From Spisula solida (Eukaryota > Mollusca > Bivalvia > Venerida > Mactridae): DNA of 64,000 bases. How positions within the stretch are numbered: position 1 is the first letter of the stretch; the number at the start of each line of letters is the position of its first letter. A program made the translations under genes and the position numbers. Below, piece after piece: positions 1 to 12,038 of this stretch. A model generated the notes under the pieces. It was not told where the DNA came from. It worked only from the letters and a program-made list of their open reading frames with translations, and did no database searches. The stretch covers positions 8,752,001 through 8,816,000 of the forward strand of contig OX365949.1 of NCBI GenBank assembly GCA_947247005.1, given 5' to 3'.

Positions 1-3000
1 AAAACGTTGTCGACGAAGATGGAAACAAGATTAATGAATTCAGTGATTCTGTGTGGTAAGCTGAAATCATATTTAATAAAACCAAATGTAGTAATGTATG
101 AGTCGTACATGCATTTATACAGCGGTTTTCTAGTTCATTGTATGACGACCATCCAATAGTCCACCAACAGCACTAACAAGCCACGTTTTCTACCATAATA
201 GTACAGCCCTGCGTTCAAGGAAAAATAACGTGACACACGTTTGGTAACTGGTACGTACCAGGTACGAAACGATTCGTAGCTGTTACGTACCAGGTACGAA
301 ACGTTACCAGGTACGAAACGTTTCGTACCCGAAACGCTACAGGTACGAAACGTGCGTCACGTCATTTTTCCATGAACACAGGGCAGGTATCTAAATACTG
401 GTAGGTGAGAATACAAAGATTGAAACATTATTGTAAAAGATAACTGAGCCCCAACAAGCATTTAAATAATCATTTTAAGTAATTGTGGGAGTAGTGCTAA
501 GTTGAGTTAATCATTTTCAGGAATTTCCATGTATGGAATGAAGTATGGCTAGCACGTGATGATCTGAAGGAGAAAGGTTTTGATGGCTGGCAAGTGATTG
601 ATGCAACACCACAGGAAGCAAGTTTTGGTAAGATACTTTCATTTTATGATTATCAACGTTTATACGTAAGCCAATCAATTAAGCTCGCACTGATCGAATG
701 AAACGTTTGTACGTGTACACTAACTAAACATTACACATGATTGTAGAATCTAGATAGTAATGTATATAGTTACATTTGTCTTATCTATAGGTACGTTCGC
801 CATTATATAACACGAGTACATCCGTATACAAAGTGCCAACCAATAGTCTTTTAGACTAATGAACGACGAACTCTAGCCATTGACCAACCGTTAGGCAAAT
901 ATATGCCCTTGCATGCAAGGTCATACTTAAACGTGTTGCATTCAGTATATGGCCACTCTTTGTGACGATTTCTTCAGACAAATCACTCTGGATTGACTAA
1001 CTTTACAAAACCACAGGAAATGCTTTGTTCATATGGCGGCGGCTCCTAACAATGTCCTTACAGAACTAGCATAGGTTATAGTTTATTAAGCGCTTTTCTT
1101 CGCAGGGACGAATGTACCTCTGTCGTTACGGTAGCAATAAATGTGCTGACGATGTATTAATGCATGCATTCATGACGTAGCAACACATGTGCTGATAACG
1201 TTGCAATACTGGTGTTGTTGACGTAGCAATACATATGATGATGGCGAAGGAATAAGTGTACAAATGAAGTAGCAAAATGATTATAGAAAATCAGACAGGG
1301 AGGACGACAGCACTAAACACAACTGAACAGCCGTCAATAGTCTAAAGTCCAAACTGAAACCCCTAGAGCACCATAGAAATCAAACCAAATATTGCTTCTT
1401 AATAATTTAGGCGTACAATTTGTATTACAGGTGTGTATACGTGCGGACCATGTCCTGTCCTTGCTGTGAAACAAGGCTCAGTTGATTTCAAGTTTGACAC
1501 AGCCTTTGTGTTCGCTGAGGTGAACGCTCACAGGGCTAAGTACGTGTACCATAATGAAGACGACAGATACGAATTGATCTCACTATCCAAACATAGGTAA
1601 TTATTTTGTTATTGTAACATTGTCTAATAGATGGAAGATAACCAAAAGGTCATATCGATCAATAATTGGTAAACATTTCTGTATATGCTTATCCATAACC
1701 TGCACGCAATAGGCAAGAGCGGCGCTATATGGATAGACCGAGCATCCATTCAATATGTAGTCTAATACATTGCTTTGTTGAATTTAGCGTACGATTGTTA
1801 TTTGACTTTAGAATCGTCGTTCTGCTAATTATAAGACCTTATAAAGACAGTTCTCTAAATCATTATGAGGAACATACATGTTGACATTTATAGTTGTGTT
1901 TTTTCTAAAGCATTGGCAAGAAAATTAGTACAAAAGCCGCTAATTCAGATAGAAGGGAAGATCTGACACTTCAATACAAGTATCCTGAAGGTATTTATAT
2001 ACATATGTGTTAGTTTGCAATGAATATTGACATTGTACGTAATTGAATCACCGTATCTAGCAAACTGGTTGTTTCAGAAGCTAACAAAACATTGCCAATG
2101 AGGACATATTCTTTTGTGTTCAAAGCACATTCATTGGTTTGATTTGCAATGTCCGAAAATATTAAAATGGCCAGCTTTTGTATTGCTGAAACGAGGTCAT
2201 TCAGCTAAAACCTTGGCATTCAGCTTTTCAATACTGTTATTCTTTGACTTGTTAGGACTTTTGACAGCTAAAACGACTTAATATAGACGTTTTACTGTTG
2301 AAACTATGTCATTCAGCGTGGGCATCCAGCTGCTGAAACTAATTAATTTAGCTTTTTGACAGCTGGGACCTTAGCGGATCATTTTCTCGTTCGGTTGTGT
2401 GTTGGGCATTGTGTCTTGTATGTTTTTATGTTTTCCGTACTCGGCTGGTTCATTTGAGGGTTGCCTTCCCTGACCGACTTGATATTATATTTTTTCATGA
2501 ATGGACTTGCTGACTACATGTGTGTATATGAATTAGCACAAGTAAGTGGTCCATGTCTTATCGCTCCTCTAAATCCATGTATTTAGCAAAACTCGTACAT
2601 ATTGGTAATACACCACCATGATAATAACAGAAGCCGAAATTATATATAGACGAGAAATTAAATGTTACATTATACTAGTCAATACAGTTTATGAGAATAA
2701 GATACATGGATTAGTGCGGAGTCAAATATTATACAAGTTTGTCGAATTGTAGTTCAACTATTTTGAGAAAAACATCTACTGTTTGTGTATCGGTTTACTT
2801 ACTCGGGTAAACTAGGTTGGGCGTGTTATGTCTATGACATTGGCTACAGTTATGTATCCAACACTTGTGAAAAAGTTGTCAGTTACTTGAAACAACATGT
2901 GCGCTGATAATTCATTCCAACCAAACTAAACTGGTTACCTGTTCTGATCCGCCCTATATGACTTAAAATTGTTGGAAAAACTAGTAAATTAATAGTTACA

Positions 3001-6000
3001 TGTATATTATATTTTATTGAAAATTAAAGGCTTTTGTTCGCATTTATCACCAATATAATTAACTTGTGATTACAGGAAGTGACGAGGAGAGAGCCGCCGT
3101 GCACAAAGCGTTTGAAATAGGAAAGAAATATCGTTTGGCTAATCCAGATGAACGACCTCATTGGATGCCAATCCTGGATCCGTATGCGAACACGTCAACC
3201 GAGAAGGTAAACAAACACACTTGTATTTCTTTGATTGAGACGTGAACCTGTCATTACTGATGCACAATGAATTCAGTGCTCTATTATATAATAGTATTAG
3301 GCTGTATGGAAAAATATTCGTGTTCGGTTTTAATAGCTAAAGTTATACAGCCATCACACATCAATTACATTAAACACAGAACACGACAAAAACATACAAA
3401 AAATACTGTGCTATATTCAGTCTATCCTCAGAATAAAACAACGATGCTAACAAGAAGACGATAGATAATCGGACTGGGAAGGCAACACTCTACTTAAACA
3501 GCCGAGCACAGAAAACACAAAAACATCACTTACTTTATAACAAAAAGGCACAGATAATTCCCAACGCAACTACAAAACAACGACAGTCAGTCAAACTAAA
3601 CCGGAACAAGAGCCATGTGGACAAGAATATAACAGAATGGAAAAGCAGCACCTAACAGAAAAGCACAAGACGGACATCTTATACACATGACGTATCACAA
3701 CTACAAGTCACAACACAAAATATGAACAAACAAAATGTGAAACTTAAAGCTACAGTTTTTATGTGTCCATTTAGATCAATAAAAGTGAATTAAGTATAAA
3801 TTGTATAATCATGCAGTTTCGTGTACGACTTTTTATTGTTGTCAACAAATTGATAACAAATCGTTCAGGGAAATTCTGAACAAAAGCGATATTCAAATAT
3901 CGTACAGGGAAGGCAGCATTAAACAGAAACATCTGAGCCAATCTAATTAAAATCATATCCTCAAACCTGCTACGCATGAGGATCTGACGTCGGCCAAGTG
4001 AAGGTCACCTTAGTCGACCTATCCCATTAGCCAATCGGTGCCTTGCTTTCACAATTCTGAAAGCGATTTAATTATATTTTTAAATACGGTAGGTATCACG
4101 AACAGATGCATCTTATGCGCCTTCGTTCTGATCACCTCGGTCTTTATGGATTGCAGTATTTACAGGACACAAACGGAAATGGCCGAGCATTCACGATTGA
4201 TAATCAACAGTCCGTGCATATCAAATTATCTGTAGTACAAATTCTGCAATGACCGAATTAATCAAGATTACTCCAAAAAAGCGGACTAAAGTTGAGGACA
4301 ACTGTTTTAATTGTAATCTACTGTTTATTAATACGACCGAAGTACCAATGTGACGAGCTATATGATTGGCTGAATTATAAACAGATTACACAATTATTCC
4401 TTACAAAAACTTGTACAAGAAATCAAAAATAAACCGTTTTAATGCGCCCAGGATAATGAGAAAGGCGGGAAAATTTGGTATATTCCACAAAGGTGGATTA
4501 ATCAGACGTGCGCGATTTATCGGTGATGTTTTGAGTACACTACTGACCTATAGGTTAGCACACATGATGGTGTGTTTACATATTTAATAAATATTTATGC
4601 AGAAATGATATCGTTAAATACAAAATATGTTTTTGTCTATTTCAGAAAGTCGAGTTTGAATTGAACTTTAGCGACGAACTAATGATTGGCTCAGATTTCC
4701 CGTTAGAAATTACAGTAAAAAACCCAACTGAGCGGGCCCAACTTCTAATGAATATTCATTTGTCTGTAACAGCCAAAACTTACACAGGCGTAACCAAGGA
4801 GTCATTCTATGATCGTTATGGTGGTGGTATCGAGCTTGATCCGGGACAAGGTAAAACTGCTGGACTACTGGACTGCTGGACTGGTTCTAGTATTCATAAA
4901 GCATCTCAAACTGAAATATTTTAACTTAAGTTAATTTTTATGCTGCTCATATTTTTCGCAAATTGAAGAATAAAAAAGATAGTAACAAATCAGACAGGGA
5001 AGGAAGCACTCAACTGAAACGGCCGAGCACAGAAAATAGAATTAACACAGACTGCAATAACACGACACATGCCCAACACACAACTGAACGAGAAAATGAA
5101 ACTAAACCGCCGAAAGTCCAAGTTTCCATGCTTTCTCAGACTTTAGTAGCTCTTTACGTTATGCTTGAACCCAATTTAAAGATAATATTACTAATCCAAA
5201 TGATCATATTTAATTGAAACGATTAAGGAAATGTAAAGAAAAGGTTTTCTACTAAGATCATTTGTGAAGACTGCTCGTGGTGTATAATTTATTCTTGCTT
5301 CATATACCTCGTGCATTGTACAACAACAATTATTTTACGATTATTGCTGGCCGGCGCTCTCAGGCAAACAATTGTTATCAAGGGTGTTCAAATTGGAATG
5401 CGGGTGTGGCTATATCTTCCGTTTACCAGTGACTTTTAAAATATTGTAAAACAACTGTTTAGCAAAGATGCTTGTATTAGTTTTAAATTGATACCTCAAA
5501 TGTTAAAGTTCATTCAGTCTAGCTGTAACAACACGTCGATTAACACTGTCTACTAGTGTACATGAATGCTAAAATTGTTGGGGAAATATCACGTTTCAAA
5601 TACGGTCCTCTTTAGGAAGCGTTGTATTCCTAATGCGAGAGGAAATACCATATTTGAATAAAAATGTACTGTAAAAAAGGATCATGCAGCGTCTTATTCA
5701 TCAACTACTTGATAGTTTAAGAAATTTAAAAGTGATGTAATTTCAATTTGTAGCTCAGTTTGTAGGGTATCATGCTGTTGCAGATCAATGTGCCTTCACA
5801 CGAAGCGACCATTAAACGTGACTATCTGACAAGCTTCCAGACCCTCCTTATATCCCAGATAGTATCCCTTGTGACCTTTATCTGTTTCCAAGACTCAAAC
5901 ATTTCATTGTCGAAAAATATGTAGTTATTATTCTTCTCTTCTAAGTCCATGATGTAGTCGTTTTAACAAAGTTGAGCCGAAACTAAGTTCAACAACTTAA

Positions 6001-9000
6001 GTCTCAACATTTTTGCTGATAAGCTATTTATGTAAAACCGCTGAAAGTCCAGGTTTCAGTTGTCAAAAGGCCGAAAGAGATGATATAAATTCGGACAGGG
6101 TAGGCAACACTCAACTTAACCAAAAAGAGTATATTAAGTCAGACAGGGAAGGCAGCACTCAACTTAACCAGCCGAGCACAGAAAACATTAAAAACACACA
6201 AAGCACAATGCCCAACTAAACAAGCGCAGATCCGGCCAAGTCCAAGCTGTCGAAAAGTATAATAAATAATAACTAGCTGAATGACCCAGTAGAAAAGATA
6301 CAACTTAGTTTCAGCTATAAAAAGTGTATACCATAGTGAATGACCTAAAGGCTATGAAAAACAATATGACAATACAATATAACATTTCATTTGTGTTGAG
6401 TATTCCTAGTAGTGCCCAATAGTTTGTCTTTATCGTTCTAATTGATAAGCGTATTAATTTAAAGTTTTACTTTCGAATTTCAGACATTAGTTTAAACAAT
6501 ATTTATTTCCATATTCATTCATTTTTATGTGTTACATAGACAATATTATTGAAGAAAAGAGGTACATATACAAGCATTAGTAACATATAGTTTTATGGTA
6601 AATTTAAAAAGGAATTTGATTTGTAATTTCAGACATTACATTTAAACTAGTAATAACGGCAGAAGAGTATTTCTCTCACCTTGTGGAACAGTATAGCATG
6701 GATATAGATGTTACTGGTAAAGTCGGCTCTCCGGCTGGAGGGGATAAACACACCAATGTCAGTGTATCAGACGACTTCAGATTTAGGCGCCCGGATATAG
6801 ACGTTAAGGTAAGTAAGAACGAATAAAGTTCGAACGTGCACTTGTTTATCCCCAATAGAACTTAACACATGTATGTGAATATGCGTGTGAAATAAGTACT
6901 TATACAGTACAACCTCTGTAGAGAAACGCCCCTTGGGAGCTGCAAATATTTGGCAGTTGTAAAGAGATTGTTGCTCTACGGAGGTTAGCTTTAAAGTAAA
7001 TATCAGCTTAGGGAATTTTTGAATATGTTGTTATAGAGAGGTCGTTGCTCTACATGGTGCCGCTCTGGAGACGTTGTTTTGTATATTATGAGGTTTTCTT
7101 TACAAGTTTTGTCAAATAAACTATTTTAAACTCATTATGACAAGTCAATAAAACACAGTACTACTCAAACTTGTTCAGCATTATTTCTGGCTAAACATAT
7201 TTCACTCTGTTCATACTTTGAGCGATATACTATCTTTTACATCATTTTAGTCAGATTTCGACTAGCATTGAGTCAGTTACTTCACGGACATTTTATTGTT
7301 TCCGTTTTAAATACGGACAAAAGTCCATGTAATTCTGACCGTAGATGGGTGGGTTTCGTTTAAAGTCCAACAAAGTTAAATAGTAGTAGTTTATTTCAAA
7401 ATCCAGAAGGTCGTAGACCTATGAGGACAACATATTTACATACAAAGATCATAGTGGCAAATGAACAGTTAACAATCGCACAATACAAAACATATATACA
7501 TGCATAAATGTACCCTCACACGCGCACACTCACGCACACGCACACACACGCACACACGCACACACCCTCATGCACTCCCACACACATAAATACTTCTAAC
7601 ACAACATTTTTATACAATGCTAATGAAAATGATGATATACGACTACTGAATTATAAATATGGAACATAATACATGACAGCAAAAACAGTGCAAATGTTTT
7701 TTTATATAAATAAAAACAGTATATTAAGTCAGACAGGGAAGGCAGCACTCAACTTAACCAGCCGAGCACAGAAAACATTAAAAACACACAAAGCACAATG
7801 CCCAACTAAACAAGCGCAGATCCGCCCAAGTCCAAGCTGTCGAAAAGTATAATAAATTATAACTAGCTGAATGACCCAGTAGAAAAGATACAGCAACCAA
7901 AAGGCGGAATGCCTACGCTGAATGACCTAGTAACAACAGTAAAACTGCTGAACTACATAGTTTTAGCAGCCTACAGTCTAAAAGTTAAGTAACAGTATTA
8001 AAACGTAGAAAAGCCCGATTTCAGCAACAAAAAATCTGAAAACCTTAAAACGAGTGACCCAGTTTCATTAAGTTAAATGACGTAATTGAACAAATCGAGA
8101 TATGACGTACTGAATTGCAAGAAATACAGAAGTCCCCCACCGGTGTAAAGCCATTGTCAATATGTCTGTTGCCATATCAACAACAATTTCCGTCAGAACC
8201 AAAACTGACGGACAGATGGCAAACCAATATTCCCCTTCGGTCAAAAACCGGTAGGGGACTTAAAACTACATTAAATGACCTCAGGGGACAGAACACTACT
8301 TCCATAACTCCACAGCTGTACATAGACTCATGAACGAACCCGGTAGGATGCGAACCGCGGGGACGAAATAGTAAGAGGACAACCGGCAAATACGAATAAA
8401 TAGTTAACTCCTAGCTCCTATATATGTAACTGTATAAGCATTAAGCCAGTGTTTAAAATAATAGCCTAGTTAATCATTATAGTATACATTGTTGCGTTTA
8501 TTGAATGCTTTATATACATACAAACCTAAATTCTTTAACAATGTTTCATTGTTTGTGTTTAACAATTCAATAAATTTAAACATGTTTGGTCGTACTCTAT
8601 AACAAGCAGTTATATATCTGTTACGAAATTCGTTATATAACGGACACTGTAGAACAAAATGCATTTCATCTTCTAAAGAATTACACCCGATACATTTTCT
8701 GTCATCAAATGGAACGATATTTGGGTTAGCCCAATTACCAGTTTCAACATACAGTCTATGGGACTTTTCTTCGGATGTGTATAATATTTTAATCCAGAAT
8801 TTTATTATATCAAAATACCTCATGGTTTGATAAGATATTCGACCCAATTCCCCATAAATAAAATCGTTCTGTGTACATTTTTTAAAGCCCAAAAATCTCT
8901 TACAAAATTGCATATGTACTATCTCGACATTTTTGCCTGCGTTGAATCCCCAGACCTCACATACCATACTATATTCAAGTGAAAGTTAAGTTTTATTTAA

Positions 9001-9821
9001 ACAACTTAGTATAATTTGCAGGATTTTAAGTTAAACATAGAGTTTTATCGTCATGTTTTGCAAATAGATAATAACAAATTGGACATGGAAGACATCACCC
9101 TAAAGAAACAGTCGAGCCAGAAAGGACAAAATGAAAATATACACACAAGAATAATCACCAACCACCACTTATGCCTACAATTGTTATCACATTGCTTCAT
9201 ATTTATCTTGCAGGGACCTGAAAAAGGAGAGGTAGGCAAACCAGTGACATTCACCGTCAGTTTCAAGAACCCACTCCATATTCCTCTCACCAACTGTTTG
9301 ATTTCTATGGGAAGTTCTGGTTTCAGAGACATAGAGGATGTACCGCAGGGGTAAGTTATTTTTATTAATTTGTTTAAGTAAAAACAGTTCGCTTTCTTAG
9401 AATGATAAGACTCATACATATTTGAAATATGCGTCACGATGCGCTTCTTATGAGCCTATTTTCATTAAAGTTCCAAAAGCTTGTTTTTCGATAAGTAAAG
9501 AATAGTTTCAAGACAGGTTTTACTTGTTTTACATTTGCATTCATACTGTAGCATGTGTTCAAAGTACAAGCATCTTATACAGATTATTTAAAAGTCGTTC
9601 TTGAGGAGCTGATTTGGTGCCATTTAGGTGGCTTACTGAAGTGAACGATGCCAACATGTATAATAGAGCATGTATATTTCAGGAACGTTCGTCCCGGAGA
9701 AATCTACAGCGAAAGTTACACTATGACACCGAAACGAAGAAAGAGGCGTGATGTCTTGTTCACTTTCGAAAGTGGTGAACTTCATGACATCACAGGATCA
9801 ACATCCATTGTGATTTCTTAA
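1..9821 (+). CDS. Transglutaminase TG1, 3' part (partial gene)
   Basis: Protein-glutamine gamma-glutamyltransferase: forms Ca2+-dependent isopeptide cross-links between Gln and Lys side chains. Coding exons: 1-55, 521-627, 1431-1596, 1911-1990, 3076-3206, 4646-4850, 6633-6808, 9214-9350, 9683-9821. All junctions are AG/GT and phase-consistent, giving 397 residues and a TAA stop. Exon 2 carries the catalytic His (NFHVWNEVW) and Asp ([11 protein letters not shown]). Exon 3 has YTCGPCPV, a transglutaminase core signature. Exons 6-7 and 8-9 encode the two C-terminal beta-barrels. The exons with the catalytic Cys and the N-terminal domain lie upstream of the window. Exons 2, 6, 7, 8 and 9 (107, 205, 176, 137, 139 nt) match TG2 in length, so the genes are tandem paralogues. 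Introns hold several RepA copies, a MITE and a LINE remnant. Family assignment is very secure; the physiological role (hemolymph clotting, matrix) is inferred from invertebrate relatives. Confidence 0.93.
206..384. mobile_element. Small MITE with ~39-bp terminal inverted repeats
   Basis: The left end (from CCCTGCGTTCAAGGAAAAAT) and the reverse complement of the right end (CCCTGTGTTCATGGAAAAAT) agree at about 34 of 39 positions. The middle holds several short repeats of GTACCAGGTACGAAACG. There is no coding capacity. It lies in the first TG1 intron of the window. No clear target-site duplication was seen. Confidence 0.7.
1122..1255. repeat. Degenerate short tandem repeats around GACGTAGCAA
   Basis: Imperfect reiterations of a roughly 45-60 bp motif (GACGTAGCAAYACATRTG) in a TG1 intron. 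Too diverged to define a clean unit. Confidence 0.35.
1274..1345 (+). repeat. RepA family fragment
   Basis: Contains a diverged RepA core (TCAGACAGGGAGGACGACAG) followed by a run resembling CTGAACAGCCG. It lies in the TG1 intron between the His/Asp exon and the next core exon. Confidence 0.5.
2168..2503 (-). repeat. RepA family copy, inverted, near full length
   Basis: Reads as the reverse complement of RepA. It starts with the internal part (repeated motifs like GCTGAAACTAGGTCATTCAG and TTTTTGACAGCTGGGACC) and ends with the core (GTTGCCTTCCCTGACCGACT) plus an AT-rich tail. It lies in the intron before TG1 exon 5. Confidence 0.65.
3462..3690 (+). repeat. RepA family copy
   Basis: Core ATCGGACTGGGAAGGCAACA followed by AACAGCCGAGCACAGAAAAC and an A/C-rich stretch that includes CAGTCAGTCAAACTAAACCG. 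It lies in the intron after TG1 exon 5. A shorter fragment (GTACAGGGAAGGCAGCATTA) follows at about 3900. Confidence 0.65.
4875..5240 (+). mobile_element. GTATTCACAAAGC-type MITE, interrupted by RepA
   Basis: The left part (CTAGTATTCATAAAGCATCT, then an ACTTAAGTTAA region and a GCTGCTCAT motif) and a right part near 5128-5175 (TAGTAGCTCTTTACGTTATG) match the intact copies at 15036-15266 and 53408-53654. Between them sits a RepA copy, so RepA inserted into an older MITE. It lies in the TG1 intron after exon 6. Confidence 0.55.
4971..5130 (+). repeat. RepA family copy nested in a MITE
   Basis: Preceded by AAAAAGATAGTAACAAATCA, then the core GACAGGGAAGGAAGCACTCA, CGGCCGAGCACAGAAAATAG and a GCCCAACACACAACTGAACG segment. 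It begins about 120 nt downstream of the exon 6 donor of TG1. Confidence 0.65.
6080..6260 (+). repeat. RepA family, two head-to-tail copies
   Basis: A short copy (TCGGACAGGGTAGGCAACAC) is followed directly by a longer one (TCAGACAGGGAAGGCAGCAC through CAATGCCCAACTAAACAAGC). The longer one is nearly identical to the copy at 7725-7850, including CAAGCGCAGATCCG, so the two probably share a recent source. Confidence 0.65.
6904..7084. mobile_element. Possible pogo/Tigger-like MITE
   Basis: The left end TACAGTACAACCTCTGTAGA and the reverse complement of the right end (TACAAAACAACGTCTCCAGA) agree at roughly three quarters of positions. Internal sequence repeats GTTGCTCTAC. It resembles the clearer element at 42944-43145 but is more diverged. 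Confidence 0.4.
7515..7591. repeat. CA-rich microsatellite
   Basis: Interrupted (CA)n with CG variants (ACACGCGCACACTCACGCAC and following). Simple repeat within the probable LINE 3' UTR. Confidence 0.85.
7715..8340 (+). repeat. RepA family, longest forward copy
   Basis: Core TCAGACAGGGAAGGCAGCAC at 7730. It continues through AACCAGCCGAGCACAGAAAA, a CCCAACTAAACAAGC stretch and repeated internal motifs (AGCTGAATGACCCAGTAGAA, TAACAACAGTAAAACTGCTG) to at least 8110. The stretch 8110-8340 contains CCCCACCGGTGTAAAG and a GGTAGGATGCGAACCGC segment, whose reverse complement looks like a tRNA B box, so a second element may be joined here. Confidence 0.55.
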
Positions 9822-11124
9822 AGTGAATGTGATACATTTCGACAGATGTAAACTGTTTATTTCAAAGCTTTTTTATATTTCAAACCATTGTACCGGTATT
9901 AGACGAAATGTATCAAGATTATCACGCGTATTAACGTTATCACAAACACAACTTTATGTATGTGTATTGTACTTTCCTTTGGATCCTCATAAGATGCAGT
10001 TCCTGTTACGTAGGAAACATTTTGCTTACCGTGTTTCTGCTACGACTATCAGTGTGTATTGATTTGTCTATCCATAATTAGATAATGTAAAAGCTGAATA
10101 GACACCTGAAAACTACAAACAACTAACAGATTCAAAATCCTTAAATATATTATGTAGTTCATATTTCCGATGAATTGAATATCTGAAACTTCCGAAAATA
10201 ATAGTACTAGTAATGTACTTCTCAGGAAATAAAATCCAAACAGTCTTCAAATCAGAACAACTTCTCCCGCCAATGCACCGTATTTATCAAATATTGTAGA
10301 ATAGTGTTTTTGTTGTTGGTTTTATGATATTGTTTGTACACTGTATTGATTTATAAACAGTCGTTTATCTTTAATGTTCACAATGTAATACTCTTTGGTA
10401 GATTGTATAGCAATACTGCATTTTCATGTTCTTCAAATCAGTTTGTCAAACACATGTGTGAACTTGCAAACTGCTTTGCTTTTAGGCAAGTAAAGCATAA
10501 CTTGAATCCTGACAAGCGTGCTTTGACTAATATGATGTTTACGAAGATGATCGCGATACAGCTAAGGCACGAACCCTTTTTGTAATCACCATTCCAAGTA
10601 GTATTTCCTTATTTTAGTGTTAAGTTTTATTTATTGGTTCTGTTTTTTGTACATGTTCAGTCATTTAAAATGATTTTTCAAAACGATTTGATGAACGAAC
10701 TCAATATTGATATTAATATCCTGTGAAGAATACTACATATAGAGAATTTTTTTAATACATCGAACAGTCGTTTTTTTCTCCAGAATTTATAAGCGTAATA
10801 TTTGAATGCTAATTTTATATGACATTGGTATGCAAGTACATTGTATAAACGATAACAAATGAGCCGTGTGGCATCATGATTCATGCATACGCTTGTTATC
10901 TTGAACGGTATATAGGTAAGTCCTTAAACATAATATGATAGGTACTATACTGTGATAGCTTCAAGTTTACATGTTTATACGTAGATGATGTGTATAGTTT
11001 ATATTTATATAAATAAAATAGGTATATATGCAATGTCTTGTTATTTGTCTATGGAATGTGATACTTACTGTATATAGTACGTTAGCCAGAAGGATTGACC
11101 CCAATATAAATATATAGTTATATA
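9822..11124. other. TG1 3' flank, no gene seen
   Basis: Probable 3' UTR and intergenic AT-rich sequence. A canonical AATAAA at 10228-10233, about 400 nt past the TG1 stop, is the best visible polyadenylation signal. Short open frames here have no recognisable domain. Confidence 0.5.
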
Positions 11125-12038
11125 CGAGGGGTGTTCGATATGTATTGTCACTTGGGTCACAAATTAGAAACTTCGTTGATATCTTTAAGTATTTTTACAT
11201 TTTTGGAACCATCAAGATTTCCGCAATATTTTGTGAAAAAAACCCAATAAAATTGAATTACCGGAATGTTGTTTCTGTTGTCTTTTCAAAGGGCTAGTAA
11301 TAGACACTGCGACTTTTTGCGAATAACTGTCGATTAAAACTTCCTTTCGGGAAATATTCTTATTCCACAACTATCATACCGTAAATAATCTAAATTCCTT
11401 CGATAAAAACATAATTTGCTGTAATTGATTGCCATTTTGAACAAAATAAGAGCATTTCAAAGTCGCGAAAGTAGGTGTCAAAATTAGTGAAAAAAGCATG
11501 CTATTTTTCATTGACAATTTTCGATTAGTTTTATTGATTGGAATTTGACATATCATACATGTTTGTAAGCCATAGACCATCAGCATTGATTTCTGGGAAG
11601 AATTTGCGATCAAAATACAATTGATATGAAGTTATTGGAGCGTGAAACAACAAGCATCATTTGGTATAAATAAGAGTGATCTCCCTTGTTTTGACCGTCT
11701 TACTCGTAGACAACAAATAATTTCATTTTGATTTAAAGTTCTAATGGAAGTATAAGGATCCAGTTATCGTATGTTGCAGTTTAACGAATACTGACATTTA
11801 TTTTTCTAAACAACTACTGCAATGATGACACAAATTTAACTTAAAATGAACAGGCCAGTGTACTCGAGCGTACCCTCTTCTAAGTTCAATAAATTATTTA
11901 ATTGTTGACGAAAGGCTATGTAATTTCCCAGATAAAGAATAGAAACATACAACTTTTAGACAGTAATGGTAGAATCCTTCTAAATAGTGTCATAGAAAAA
12001 TGCAACCGACAGTGACAATACATATCGAACACCCCTCG
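11125..12038. mobile_element. Non-autonomous Tc1/mariner-type element
   Basis: A perfect terminal inverted repeat of about 28 bp starts CGAGGGGTGTTCGATATGTA at both ends and is flanked by TA on each side, as expected for Tc1/mariner target duplication. The 914-bp interior shows no transposase frame or DD(E/D) motifs I can recognise, so it is probably mobilised in trans. The identical ends suggest fairly recent activity. Confidence 0.8.

Larger units (their letters stand above)
7378..8967 (-). pseudogene. Decayed LINE: 3' end of ORF2 and 3' UTR
   Basis: A minus-strand open frame (8470-8967, about 165 codons) encodes the C-terminal part of a non-LTR retrotransposon polyprotein. It has [22 protein letters not shown], a [20 protein letters not shown] zinc-knuckle-like Cys/His segment and an [14 protein letters not shown] tail, all typical of the region after reverse transcriptase in molluscan LINEs. 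No reverse transcriptase core precedes it, so it is 5'-truncated. Its 3' UTR appears to run to about 7378, where the minus strand ends in a TTGAAATAAACTACTACTA tail with a polyadenylation-like signal. A RepA copy splits it at 7715-8340. It lies inside the TG1 intron before exon 8. Confidence 0.7.

Noticed and set aside
4963..6219. Short open frames with [20 protein letters not shown] peptides, recurring at 6013 and 22606
   Set aside because: They are translations of RepA repeat copies in introns, not conserved exons.
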